This document shows, in pieces, positions 41,634 to 49,872 of a stretch of 64,000 bases of DNA. How positions within the stretch are numbered: position 1 is the stretch's first letter; every line of letters begins with the position of its first letter. Origin of the DNA: Streptomyces viridochromogenes DSM 40736 (lineage in GTDB: Bacteria; Actinomycetota; Actinomycetes; Streptomycetales; Streptomycetaceae). The position numbers were made by a program, and so were the translations under genes. Location: assembly GCF_000158955.1 (NCBI RefSeq), contig NZ_GG657757.1:6603178-6667177 (forward strand). Reading direction: 5' to 3'. The notes beneath the pieces were generated by a model. The model was given only the letters and a program-made list of their open reading frames with translations, had not been told where the DNA came from and did no database searches.

Positions 41634-43790
41634 ATGATCAACCGTCTGGCAGGATTCGCCATACGCGCCCCGAAACGCGTACTGGCGCTGGTCCTCCTGG
41701 CCTTCGTCCTGTGCGGTGGGCTCGGATCGAAGGTCCCCGATCGGCTGTTGGCCGGCGGATTCCAGGACCCTGGCGCGGAATCCACCCACGCTGCGAACGT
41801 ACTTGCCGACGAATTCGGCCTGTCCGGCGCACAGTTCCTTTTCGCGATTGAATCCGCTTCGGGCGCCACGGATGCCAAGACCACGGCTCGGGCCAAGGAC
41901 ATCGTCGCTGGAATGCGACACGACTCGCGCGTGCGGACGGTCGTTTCCCCGTGGACCGGGCCGCAGGGCGGTGCGCACCTGATCAGCCGCGACGGCCACG
42001 TGGGGCTCGTGGTCGCCACGCTGAAGGGCGACGACAACGCCGCGCAGAAAACCGCCAAGGCCCTGTCCGACCGCTACGCCGGTGAAGCTGACGGGGTCAC
42101 CGTCACCGCGGGCGGTCAGGCCATGACCTTCTCGGAAATAGCCACGACCTCTGCGCGTGACCTCGGCGTGGCCGAATCGGTCGCGATCGTGCTGACATTC
42201 CTCCTGCTGGTCTGGTTCCTGCGCAGCTGGGTGGCGGCCGCGATCCCGCTGGTGGTCGGAATCATCGCCATCGTCTGCACCACGGCGGTGCTGTATCTGC
42301 TGACGCTGGTGACCGACCTGTCGGTGTTCGCGATGAACATCACGACCGGGCTCGGCCTGGCGCTGGCGATCGACTACTCGCTGCTCATCATCGGACGGTT
42401 CCGCGAAGAAATCGCCCAGGGCAGCGGACAGCAGGAGGCCATCGCGATCGCGCTGCGGCGCGGCGGTCGGGCGGTTGTGTACTCCGGGCTGGTCGTCGGT
42501 ATCGCGTTGATCGGAATGACGTTCTTCCCCATCTACTTCCTGAAGTCGATCGGGTACGCCGGCGCGGCGGTGGTCGCTCTGTCGATCGTGCTGACGTTGA
42601 CCGTGGTTCCCGCGTTGCTGAGCCTTCTGGGCACCCGGATCAACCGCAAGCCGCTGCGTGAGACGGAGGCGGTCGAATCCTCGTGGCTCCACAGGGTGGC
42701 GGTGTCGGTGCAGCGCCGGCCGATCGTGTTCGCCCTGCCCGTCCTCGCTGTGTTGTTGGTGTCCCTCGCACCGGTCTTCGGTTTGCGACTCGGCCTCCCC
42801 GACGACCGAGTCCTCCCGGCCAGCGCGCAGTCGCACCAGGTGGGCGACACGATCCGGGACGGATTCGACGAGAATGTCGTGGGCACGGTGCGGATCGTCG
42901 TGGAGGGTATCGGCGATCCGGCCAAGGTCGAGTCCTACGCCACGGCCCTGTCGCGCGTCGAATCCGTGAAATCCGTCGTCGCTCCGGCTGCTACGTACAG
43001 CGACGGACAGCGTGTGGGTCCGGGCGCGCCGGCAGCGACGAAGGCGAGCGTGGCCTACCTGACGGTGCAGACTCCGCTGAACCCGTACTCCTCCGCCGCG
43101 GCACGGCAGTTGGATGCGTTGCGTATGGTTCCCGCTCCGGGCCACACTCTGTTCGACGGCTTGGGTCCGCAGACCCGTGACACCTCCGCGAGTATCGCCC
43201 GGGGCATACCCAAGGCACTGGCCTGGATCGCCGTCACCACGTTCGTGCTGCTGCTGTTGCTCACCGGTAGCGTCGTGATGCCGCTGAAAGCCCTCGTTCT
43301 CAACGCGCTTTCGCTGACCGCGAGCTTCGGTGCGATGGTCTGGATCTTCCAGGACGGTCATCTCGGCGCTCTCGGCACGACGAGTACGGGCTACACCACC
43401 GCCACGGTTCCGGTGTTGTTGTTCTGCATCGCGTTCGGGCTCTCCATGGACTATGAAGTGTTCCTGCTTGCCCGGTTCAGCGAGGAGTGGGAGAAGTCAG
43501 GACGCACCAGGGCCGACAACGACACTGCGGTGGCGGTCGGTCTGGCACGGTCCGGCCGGGTGGTGACGGCAGCCGCGGTGATGATGGCCGTCGTATTCGC
43601 CGGGATGGCCACCAGCGGCGTCTCCCTCATGCGGATGCTCGGTCTCGGACTTGCGCTGGCCGTCCTTGTGGACGCAACGCTGGTTCGTGTCGTTCTTGTA
43701 CCGGCGTTCATGCGCATCGCGGGAACCTGGAACTGGTGGTCTCCGCGTCTGGCGCGCGGTGTGCTCGAGCGGCTTCGTCTGCGGGAGTGA
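41634..43790 (+). CDS. MMPL/RND-family exporter
   Basis: A 718-residue transporter with a duplicated MMPL layout: helix 1 (VLALVLLAFVLCGGLG), an extracytoplasmic domain with the family text LLAGGFQDPGAESTHAANVL, five helices with NITTGLGLALAIDYSLLII (Asp-Tyr proton relay), then the second half with LFCIAFGLSMDYEVFLLARF. Excellent ribosome site AAAGAGGAGAA. MMPL proteins in actinobacterial clusters export lipidic or hydrophobic products and confer self-resistance, which fits a meroterpenoid. It converges with the luxR gene across a terminator. Confidence 0.88.
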   Translation: MINRLAGFAIRAPKRVLALVLLAFVLCGGLGSKVPDRLLAGGFQDPGAESTHAANVLADEFGLSGAQFLFAIESASGATDAKTTARAKDIVAGMRHDSRVRTVVSPWTGPQGGAHLISRDGHVGLVVATLKGDDNAAQKTAKALSDRYAGEADGVTVTAGGQAMTFSEIATTSARDLGVAESVAIVLTFLLLVWFLRSWVAAAIPLVVGIIAIVCTTAVLYLLTLVTDLSVFAMNITTGLGLALAIDYSLLIIGRFREEIAQGSGQQEAIAIALRRGGRAVVYSGLVVGIALIGMTFFPIYFLKSIGYAGAAVVALSIVLTLTVVPALLSLLGTRINRKPLRETEAVESSWLHRVAVSVQRRPIVFALPVLAVLLVSLAPVFGLRLGLPDDRVLPASAQSHQVGDTIRDGFDENVVGTVRIVVEGIGDPAKVESYATALSRVESVKSVVAPAATYSDGQRVGPGAPAATKASVAYLTVQTPLNPYSSAAARQLDALRMVPAPGHTLFDGLGPQTRDTSASIARGIPKALAWIAVTTFVLLLLLTGSVVMPLKALVLNALSLTASFGAMVWIFQDGHLGALGTTSTGYTTATVPVLLFCIAFGLSMDYEVFLLARFSEEWEKSGRTRADNDTAVAVGLARSGRVVTAAAVMMAVVFAGMATSGVSLMRMLGLGLALAVLVDATLVRVVLVPAFMRIAGTWNWWSPRLARGVLERLRLRE

Positions 43791-43816
43791 GGTCGCCGGC
43801 TGACCGGTCGGTCGGC

Positions 43817-43859
43817 CGCGGCGACGCCCAGGACTGCATTGAGCCAGGGCGTCGCCGCG
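43817..43859. terminator. Bidirectional terminator between mmpL and luxR
   Basis: CGCGGCGACGCCC and GGGCGTCGCCGCG form a perfect 13-bp stem with a 17-nt loop between the convergent genes. Confidence 0.7.
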
Positions 43860-43899
43860 ACGGGTGCGTCCGCTCGTCACCGATCGTCGGACGAACCGG

Positions 43900-44766
43900 T
43901 CAATTGAGAAGACCCGAACGTGCGGCGACCATTCCCGCTTCGAATCTGGTGCTGACGCCGAGTCGTCGCATCAGCGTCGCGGTGGTCCTGCGAAGCGTCC
44001 TGGGTGAAACCTGCAGTTCTCGCGCAATGGCGGTATCAGGTCGACCACTGGCCCAAAGGCGCAGCACCGTCAGCTGGTCTGGTGCCAGATCGGGTACGCG
44101 TGGCCGGCTCACGTCGGCCTCGGGGTGCCCGGAGCCACGGATCCCCAGCTTCGGTTGCGCAGCGGAATCGCTGGCAGCGTCCCAGCAGAACTCGAAGACG
44201 CGACGCATACACCCGACAAGATGTGAATTCGTGACCAGCAGCATCTTTTCCGGCGATCCGTCGACGTCTGTCGAGATAAACGATAAGGTGCCATCGACTA
44301 CGGTGGCCTGGAAAGGGATCAGGGGTGACGTGCGTACTTGGCAGCCCAGTGATGTGAGCTGTCGGAAGTACGAACGGAATCGCAGACTGGTGTGCAGTTG
44401 CTGCTGAATACATCGGACCGTTATCCCGCGGGTTCGGGCGGACTGGAAACGTTCCAGGTCCCGGTTCATCTCGTCTGGCGATCCAAATGCGGGCCGCAAC
44501 AGCATGATTTCTTCAGCGGGCAGCTCGACGATGCTGTCCTGGATTTCTGCTATCCGATCGGCATCCTTCACGATCTCCAGTTCTGACGCCTGGTGCAGGG
44601 GAGGCCACATGCATGACGCCAGTGCGGAAACCTGCTTCTGCAGTGACTGGGTATATTCCGAGCACGATGCTATAGACTGCTCCTGTAGCTCGATGAGCCG
44701 GAGCAGTCGTCTCATCGGCTCATCGACCTCAGTCGTTGCACGCAATTCTCGCTGTGCGTTGATCAT
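43900..44766 (-). CDS. LuxR-type HTH transcriptional regulator with a TTA codon
   Basis: A 288-residue regulator. The C-terminal LuxR helix-turn-helix is LAPDQLTVLRLWASGRPDTA followed by IARELQVSPRTLRRTTATLM. The N-terminal 220 residues form a TrmB/phospholipase-D-like sensor part (MLLRPAFGSPDEMNRDLERF, SPEKMLLVTNSHLVGCMRRV) seen in many cluster-situated LuxR regulators of Streptomyces. ATG 44766 has GGGGGAT upstream; a TTG at 44799 in the same frame is less likely. One TTA leucine codon (bases 44284-44286, in GTLSF) makes translation depend on the bldA tRNA. It is the likely pathway regulator and lower in GC than its neighbours. Confidence 0.83.
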   Translation of the reverse strand: MINAQRELRATTEVDEPMRRLLRLIELQEQSIASCSEYTQSLQKQVSALASCMWPPLHQASELEIVKDADRIAEIQDSIVELPAEEIMLLRPAFGSPDEMNRDLERFQSARTRGITVRCIQQQLHTSLRFRSYFRQLTSLGCQVRTSPLIPFQATVVDGTLSFISTDVDGSPEKMLLVTNSHLVGCMRRVFEFCWDAASDSAAQPKLGIRGSGHPEADVSRPRVPDLAPDQLTVLRLWASGRPDTAIARELQVSPRTLRRTTATLMRRLGVSTRFEAGMVAARSGLLN

Positions 44767-45676
44767 ATCCCCCGTGCTTTCACGCGCAATGCGGTTCAAG
44801 ACCAGTTTGATGACTTCAGCTGCGGTGACAGTGTGTTGAACTGCGGATGGCTGCGATCGTCGCCGCCGGGTGTGGACGGCGACCGAGCCGTTGTGAGAGG
44901 AGCTGAAGCCGCTGCTCGAGCGGCGGGTGTGAGCAGCAGACCGGCCGCGCCGGCCCGCTCGTCGAGGCCATCCGTGCTCTGATCAGGTGGTTCGCACCTC
45001 AGGACGGCCTCATCCACTGCACCTGGTATGTGGGACGTGGACGAACTCGCAGCGGTCGAGCACAACTTCACCACCCGTATGCGGCTCATTTCTGCCCCCC
45101 CCCGAAGCTACTCAGCGGTAGCCGCCCTGCGGCCACAACATGTCACACCGTCAGCCCGGCTGTACACGCGGTTTCCCCGTGATCTCGGCCACGGTTGGTA
45201 TTCGTCGCAACGGCCTGCGCGGTCCTGTCCGACCCGGTCTTTCGTGCTCAGTCCCGCCGTACCCCCAAGGCGCACCGGCTGCCTCGGGGAGCCGTGCCCC
45301 CCGAATGAGGACACCGTCGTCATTGACCCCCACGTCACTCCATTCACCGGCTACCGGCCATGCGAAGTAGCCGCATGGCAAGGCGACTCCCAGTGCATAT
45401 TTGATAGCCGTTTGGCCGCTTGCGGTCATGGCCTCGATCGGCCTCATCTGACGTGCAGTTGACACTTGTTGATCTTGTCTCTAATCAAGCGGGGCTGATA
45501 CGGTCCCCAATACCGTCACCAGACGGTCAAAACTCGCGCGGGCAACTACTCCGGTAAAGTCGCCGCTCCGGACTGAGCATTGCGCTGGTGACAAGGCAAA
45601 CAACAAGGTGATCTCCTTTGTTCACCGGATGTCGAGGGCACGTCCTCACGCCCGACGTAGGGATGAGAGAATCAAC
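44767..45676. other. Long divergent regulatory region
   Basis: About 900 bases between luxR and the polyprenyl synthase. It includes a run of nine C (about 45096-45104), the promoter listed at 45459 and a leader of about 190 nt. I found no gene with convincing coding features; scattered open frames on both strands have no ribosome site. GC is lower than average, as in the cluster. Confidence 0.4.
45459..45487 (+). promoter_or_regulatory. Consensus sigma-70 (HrdB) type promoter
   Basis: TTGACA, a 17-bp spacer, then TAATCA. This is the closest match to the vegetative consensus in the window. It drives the polyprenyl diphosphate synthase 190 nt downstream. Confidence 0.65.
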
Positions 45677-46711
45677 GTGAACAGTATTTCTGCGCAACGC
45701 GACGCACTGGACATGATGGCCGAGGCGCGTGAGCTGATCTCCCCCCTGCATCGCGCCACCGTAGACGCCCTGCCGGAAGAAATCAGCCATATAGTCGGCT
45801 ACCACATTGGTTGGTGGGACGCGAACGGTCGGCCGTGCGAACAAAAGGGCAAATACGTCAGGCCGACCCTTGCCGTCGCCTGCGCTCGCGCGATAGGCGG
45901 CGAGGCCGCGGTGAAGTCCGCCATCCCTGTCGCTGTGGCGGTCGAGTTGGTCCATGACTTCTCCCTCCTCCATGACGATGTGATGGACGAGGGCACGGTC
46001 CGCCGTCACCGGCCGACAGCATGGTCCTTGTTCGGGACCTCGAAGGCCGTACTGGCAGGCGACCTGCTCGTCGCTGAGGCATACCGGCTGCTCGCGTCCT
46101 CGGGCTGTGACGACCCAGAGCGGTTGGTGAAGATCCTGGCGCAAGCCGTCCACGATCTTTGCGTCGGGCAAGCAATGGACCTCGCGTTCGAGGACCGCGT
46201 CGAGGTGACTCTCGCTGAGACCAACGCCATGGTGTCGGGCAAAACCAGCGCGTTGATCGCCGCAGCTTGTGAACTCGGTGCGCTCACAGCAGGAGCGGAC
46301 GCCGAAGCCGCGGCTGTCATGTGCGCCTTCGGTGGTCACCTGGGCATGCTGTTCCAGCTGGTTGATGACATTCTCGGCGTGTGGGGAGACCCTGGTGTGA
46401 CCGGGAAGCCTGTCGGCGCGGATGTGGCATCGCGAAAGAAGAGCCTCCCCGTAGTCGCCGCGTTGGAGGCAGGAACCGATGCGTCGCGCAGCCTGGCCGC
46501 CCTGTACCGCAGTGCCGACCCTCTCACCAGCGAAGACGTGGCCAAGGCGACACAGTGGGTCGAGGAGGCCGGTGGGAGGGCATGGGCTGAGGCGGAGGCC
46601 ACCCGTCTGCGTCAGGCCGCTCAGGACTGCCTCGAACAGGTGGGAGCGGATGCCTGGGCGTTCAATGACCTGCTGTCATTGATGCGTTTTCTCGTGGAAC
46701 GAAATGCGTAA
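45677..46711 (+). CDS. Polyprenyl diphosphate synthase, probably geranylgeranyl (C20)
   Basis: A 344-residue trans-isoprenyl synthase from GTG 45677. The first Asp-rich motif DDVMDEGTVRRHRPT (about D100-D104) and the second LVDDILGVWGDPGVTGK are intact. Chain length: the fifth residue before the first motif is Phe (F95 in HDFSLLHDD) with a small Ser at -4 and no two-residue insertion. In the archaeal-type synthases this pattern goes with C20 product; Phe here is the classical length-limiting residue. It supplies GGPP (or FPP) to the UbiA enzyme at 39131. It is separated from the other genes by luxR and has its own strong promoter. Confidence 0.87.
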   Translation: MNSISAQRDALDMMAEARELISPLHRATVDALPEEISHIVGYHIGWWDANGRPCEQKGKYVRPTLAVACARAIGGEAAVKSAIPVAVAVELVHDFSLLHDDVMDEGTVRRHRPTAWSLFGTSKAVLAGDLLVAEAYRLLASSGCDDPERLVKILAQAVHDLCVGQAMDLAFEDRVEVTLAETNAMVSGKTSALIAAACELGALTAGADAEAAAVMCAFGGHLGMLFQLVDDILGVWGDPGVTGKPVGADVASRKKSLPVVAALEAGTDASRSLAALYRSADPLTSEDVAKATQWVEEAGGRAWAEAEATRLRQAAQDCLEQVGADAWAFNDLLSLMRFLVERNA

Positions 46712-46899
46712 CCGCAGCCCAGAATGTAGGTATGCCCAGGGCAGGCCGTGCCGGCGCGAAGCACCGGCTGGTCTTCGTCGACCGGCTCCCGGCCACCCTC
46801 GCGCATCTCTGACACGGTGCCACGTATGACGTGCCGGCCTGTTGGTTCTGTTGCCTGCTGGCGTCGCGCTGCTGACCGGCCGCGTACCACGGCGGCTGT
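46712..46899. other. Short gap at the right boundary of the cluster
   Basis: Nothing recognisable apart from a GC-rich spacer. I place the cluster boundary here because the following genes are regulatory and membrane proteins of general type. Confidence 0.35.
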
Positions 46900-47133
46900 G
46901 TGGTGCGGCATGCCTGGTCCCTGACCGCCTGGTGGTTGCTGCTGGTCCTGGCTCTGTGGCTCCTTGGCCAGGCCGTCGGCCAGACCTCTTCCCTGACGGC
47001 ATGCGCCGCTTCCTCAGCGTTCCTGATCGGCATCGGGGAGATCGGTGACTGGCTGCGTCGGCCCCTGGCGGCTCACCGTAGGCGGACAGGGCCCGCGACC
47101 AAACGGTCCCGCTCAATGCACGTCCAGGGGTGA
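46900..47133 (+). CDS. Small hypothetical membrane protein
   Basis: GTG start; 77 residues. There is a strong N-terminal membrane helix (TAWWLLLVLALWLLGQAVGQ), a second weaker one (SAFLIGIGEIGDWL) and a basic tail (RRPLAAHRRRTGPATKRSR). The Shine-Dalgarno is poor. I do not recognise a family. The next open frame overlaps it and also encodes two helices, so the pair could be one four-helix gene broken by a frameshift. Confidence 0.4.
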   Translation: MVRHAWSLTAWWLLLVLALWLLGQAVGQTSSLTACAASSAFLIGIGEIGDWLRRPLAAHRRRTGPATKRSRSMHVQG

Positions 47134-47398
47134 TCTGGCGCTCTCCCGTTGGTGGTATGCCTTGATCAGCGCCGCCGCATGTCTGATGGGTTTCCTCGTC
47201 GCCGCAGCCCTCGGGGACTGGGCCGATGAGCACGAGGTCGGCTGGCTGTCTTCCGGCTGCGTCGCCATCGGAGGCGCCTTGCTGGGCATCGGACTGGTGA
47301 TGGCCGGGCGGGCCCTTCTGCCCGGCCGGCTACGGCGGGCGATGTTCCGGGTGCCTCCGCCCGAAGGACGGCACCGACGGCCAGGTCCACCGCGCTGA
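47045..47398 (+). CDS. Small hypothetical membrane protein
   Basis: The open frame runs from GTG 47045 (GGGGAG upstream), but the first 33 residues look non-coding. The convincing part is SRWWYALISAAACLMGFLVA, then AALGDWADEHEVGWLSSGCV and AIGGALLGIGLVMAGRALLP, followed by a basic proline-rich tail. Two transmembrane helices are separated by an acidic loop. The true start may be within 47130-47160 or in the preceding frame. No family recognised. Confidence 0.4.
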   Translation: MTGCVGPWRLTVGGQGPRPNGPAQCTSRGDLALSRWWYALISAAACLMGFLVAAALGDWADEHEVGWLSSGCVAIGGALLGIGLVMAGRALLPGRLRRAMFRVPPPEGRHRRPGPPR

Positions 47399-47615
47399 AT
47401 TCCGCGTGTGCATCGCGTTTCTCGGTGTCGGTACGTCGGCAGCCCTACGAGGTATGCCCAGCCGGTTTCCGTCTGGCGCCGCTTCCAAAGCCGCGCGACG
47501 ACGTGTGCTGACATGCCGCACATGGCGTAATGAGCCGCTCAGGCTGCCTTTCAGGCCATCTTGTGCGCAGGCGGTGAGCGGCGTGGGTGGCGCGAAGGAG
47601 GTGGCGAGACGAGTC

Positions 47616-48842
47616 ATGGCCAAGGAGAAGGTGGACCGGTCGGAGAGTTTCGGTGAGCGGTTGCTCGGCGTGTTGCTGGACCGGGCGCGGGTGATGCCAC
47701 CGCAGCTGATCGCCCCGCTGATCGCGGAGGAAGTGGCCAGGATCGGCGGCCGTGACGTCTCCATCCTGCTCCAGGACTACGCGCAGGAGCTGCTGGTGCC
47801 GCTGCCGGGCAGGAAGCTGCACGTCGGCCGGCCCCAGCCGGTTGCCGACTCCCCCGCCGGCCGGGCCTTCCTGCGCGCGGACGTCGTCGAGGTACCGCAG
47901 GACCAGGGCGGCGTGCGGATGTACCTGCCGCTGCTGGACGGCAGCGACGAGGTCGGCGTGGTGGCCGTGACCCTGGATACCGTGGGCGACGACGACCGGC
48001 GGCTGCTGCGTCGGCTCGCCGGTCTGGTCGCCGACATGCTGGTCACCAAGAGTGCCTACACCGACCAGTTCCTCCTGGTCCGGCGCCAGGAGCCGATGAG
48101 CGTGTCCGCGGAGATCCAGTGGAGCCTGCTGCCGCCGCTGTCGATGTCCGTGCCGCAGGTCGAGGTGGCCGGCATCCTGGAGCCCGCCTACCGCCTGGCC
48201 GGCGACAGCTTCGACTACGCCCTCAATGACAACATCCTGCATGTGGCCGTGACCGACGCGATGGGCCACGGCCTGGACGCCGCCGCGATGGCGACCATCG
48301 TCATCGGCGCCTACCGGCACGCCCGGCGCGTGTTCGTCAGCCTTTCCGAGAAGTACGCGTACATGGACGACGCCATCTCACGGCAGTTCGGGCCCGACCA
48401 CTTCGTCACGGCGCAGCTGATGCACCTCAACATCGCCACCGGTGAGCTGGAACTGGTCAACGCGGGCCACCCCGCGCCTCTGCTGATCCGCGAGGGCCGG
48501 GTCGTCGAGCGGTTGGAGAGCGCAACAACGCTGCCCGTCGGCTTCGGCGGTGAGCAGCCCCGGATCGCGCAGCACCTGCTCCAGCCGGGCGACCGGGTCC
48601 TGTGCTACACCGACGGCATCATCGAGGAACACCTCGCCGGCGGGGAGCGGTTCGGTGAGGAACGCCTCATCCAGTGCGTCAACCGCCTTGCGGAGGAGAC
48701 GTCCGGGGGCGTGCGGGCGGACGTGACCCGGCTCTCTCACACGCTGAAGACGGAACGGGGCGGGAGCACCAGCGACGACGCCACCCTGTTCATGATCGAG
48801 TGGCACGGGGGCGCCGCCGACCACCTCGCGGTCCCTGACTGA
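47616..48842 (+). CDS. PP2C/SpoIIE-family protein phosphatase
   Basis: A 408-residue serine phosphatase with an N-terminal GAF-like regulatory part (LLVPLPGRKLHVGRPQPVAD; VGVVAVTLDTVGDDDRRLLRRL). It is followed by a SpoIIE domain: IQWSLLPPLSMSVPQVEVAG, YRLAGDSFDYALNDNILHVA (metal-binding GD-D), TDAMGHGLDAAAMATI, VNAGHPAPLLI and VLCYTDGIIEE. These are the Mn-binding acids of PP2C-type phosphatases that act on anti-sigma-factor antagonists. ATG 47616 fits the AKEKVDRSESFGERLL start; the frame is open to 47406. It probably belongs to a stress sigma-factor switch encoded elsewhere. Confidence 0.85.
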   Translation: MAKEKVDRSESFGERLLGVLLDRARVMPPQLIAPLIAEEVARIGGRDVSILLQDYAQELLVPLPGRKLHVGRPQPVADSPAGRAFLRADVVEVPQDQGGVRMYLPLLDGSDEVGVVAVTLDTVGDDDRRLLRRLAGLVADMLVTKSAYTDQFLLVRRQEPMSVSAEIQWSLLPPLSMSVPQVEVAGILEPAYRLAGDSFDYALNDNILHVAVTDAMGHGLDAAAMATIVIGAYRHARRVFVSLSEKYAYMDDAISRQFGPDHFVTAQLMHLNIATGELELVNAGHPAPLLIREGRVVERLESATTLPVGFGGEQPRIAQHLLQPGDRVLCYTDGIIEEHLAGGERFGEERLIQCVNRLAEETSGGVRADVTRLSHTLKTERGGSTSDDATLFMIEWHGGAADHLAVPD

Positions 48843-48859
48843 GCAAACTCGACGTCAAC

Positions 48860-49445
48860 CGAATCCGCACCGGCCGGCGCCGCCCACGCGGCCCACGGCC
48901 CGGCCCCTGGAGTCTGTCTCTTCGACCTGCGAGGTGCGGCTGGTCGGGGGTGGGTGGGGACGGCACGCACCCGTAGGGGACAGCCACCTCCCGCGCGGCG
49001 GACGTGCTCGGAGTCGAGCAGGCTCTTGTGGACCACGTGCATCTCCCGGTGGGCGGGGAAGCGCGCCCGTAGAGCGTGGCAGATCTGCTCTGGGCTCCAC
49101 CGCCGGGTCACGTGGTCCTGGAGGAACTCCCGCAGCCTGGGGGTACGCCGTTCCTGCCGGGCTTGGGGCGCGGTTCGCGGACGGACGCCTTCTCCCGGAG
49201 CCGGTCAGCGATGGGATGCGGTCGGCCTCGGTGAGGTAGCGCGATGGGCCGACGGGTTCCTCGGGGCGAGCCGGGGGTTCGGGTGCTTGACAGGGCAGCC
49301 CCGTGTTAACGATGGGCGGGGCTGCCCTGTACGTCCCGGATGCCTGCCGGCCGTGGAGCCAACGCTTGCCGGTGCGGCGGTTGATGCCGATGATCCGGCA
49401 GGCTTCCGTCCGGATCTCGACGTCCGTTGCACCCCTTGAACTGGG
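48860..49445 (-). pseudogene. IS30-family transposase remnant with several frameshifts
   Basis: Read leftwards, the frames give TEACRIIGINRRTGKRWLHGR (IS30 N-terminal HTH), then PSRYLTEADRI, then in another frame IADRLREKASVRE, and finally TRRWSPEQICHALRARFPAH with EMHVVHKSLLD. This is the order of an IS30 transposase, but the frames change at least twice and the DDE catalytic core downstream is missing. It is dead. An internal 14-bp inverted repeat (49290-49303 with 49317-49330) lies in its coding part. Confidence 0.75.
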
Positions 49446-49512
49446 GTGTTGCGACGACCACTAGAACGGAAGCGTGCCGGTGCGGCCTCACTGTGTGCCG
49501 TGGGTCGGTGAG

Positions 49513-49872
49513 TCAGTGGTCGGAGTAGCTGAAGTCGCCCACGGTCCAGGCAGTGACGTCCTCGATCGCGACGCGGTACATCCCGCCTGTCTCCGGAATC
49601 CCCACCGTACCCTGCAGGATCCGGGCGACGTGGAAATGCAGATGCGTGGGCGGTCCGTCCTTCCTCGTGGGGGTGTCGAAGACGGCGGAGAACTCGCCCA
49701 GGTCGGCGGAGTCCGTCAGCACCTCAGACACCCTCTGCCTCCACATGGCTTCCGGAGCCAGTCGACCGGTGATGACAGCACCACTGGTGACCACGGTCAG
49801 GGGCATCTGATTGCTCCGCCCGGATTCCACGAGGGCGGCTATCGCAACGAGCAGCTCGTCAGGTTTCGGCAT
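49513..49872 (-). CDS. GvpU-like / small conserved Streptomyces protein
   Basis: A 119-residue protein from ATG 49872 (MPKPDELLVAIAALVESGRS). The compact alpha/beta sequence includes LPLTVVT-type text (MPLTVVTSGAVITGRLAPEA), a region THLHFHVARILQGTVG and YRVAIEDVTAWTVGDFSYSD. It resembles the gas-vesicle accessory protein GvpU family in layout (gain of a 'GxLVSG' turn and a 'LHLKNA'-like strand), but no other gas-vesicle genes are nearby, so I keep the name tentative. It lies between IS30 debris and a gene-poor region. Confidence 0.55.
   Translation of the reverse strand: MPKPDELLVAIAALVESGRSNQMPLTVVTSGAVITGRLAPEAMWRQRVSEVLTDSADLGEFSAVFDTPTRKDGPPTHLHFHVARILQGTVGIPETGGMYRVAIEDVTAWTVGDFSYSDH

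Larger units (their letters stand above)
28332..46711. other. Biosynthetic gene cluster: kynurenine-derived prenylated aromatic (predicted meroditerpenoid)
   Basis: Fourteen genes: DUF6875, tryptophan 2,3-dioxygenase, methyltransferase, kynureninase, formamidase, CaiB-type CoA-transferase, AMP ligase, methyltransferase, AMP ligase, UbiA prenyltransferase, P450, MMPL exporter, LuxR regulator and polyprenyl diphosphate synthase. Proposed logic, by inference: Trp to N-formylkynurenine to kynurenine to anthranilate; methylation; carboxyl activation as adenylate or CoA thioester; membrane prenylation with a C20 diphosphate; oxidation; export. There are no PKS or NRPS modules and no flavin kynurenine 3-monooxygenase. 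The boundaries are the tetR intergenic region on the left and the small membrane ORFs after 46711 on the right. I do not recognise a matching known product. Confidence 0.65.

Noticed and set aside
49290..49330. 14-bp inverted repeat as a terminator
   Set aside because: It falls inside the IS30 transposase remnant's coding text (around RAAPPIVNTGLPC), so it is probably incidental or part of the element.
49513..49872. A gas-vesicle cluster
   Set aside because: Only one GvpU-like protein is present and no gvpA, gvpF or related genes occur nearby.
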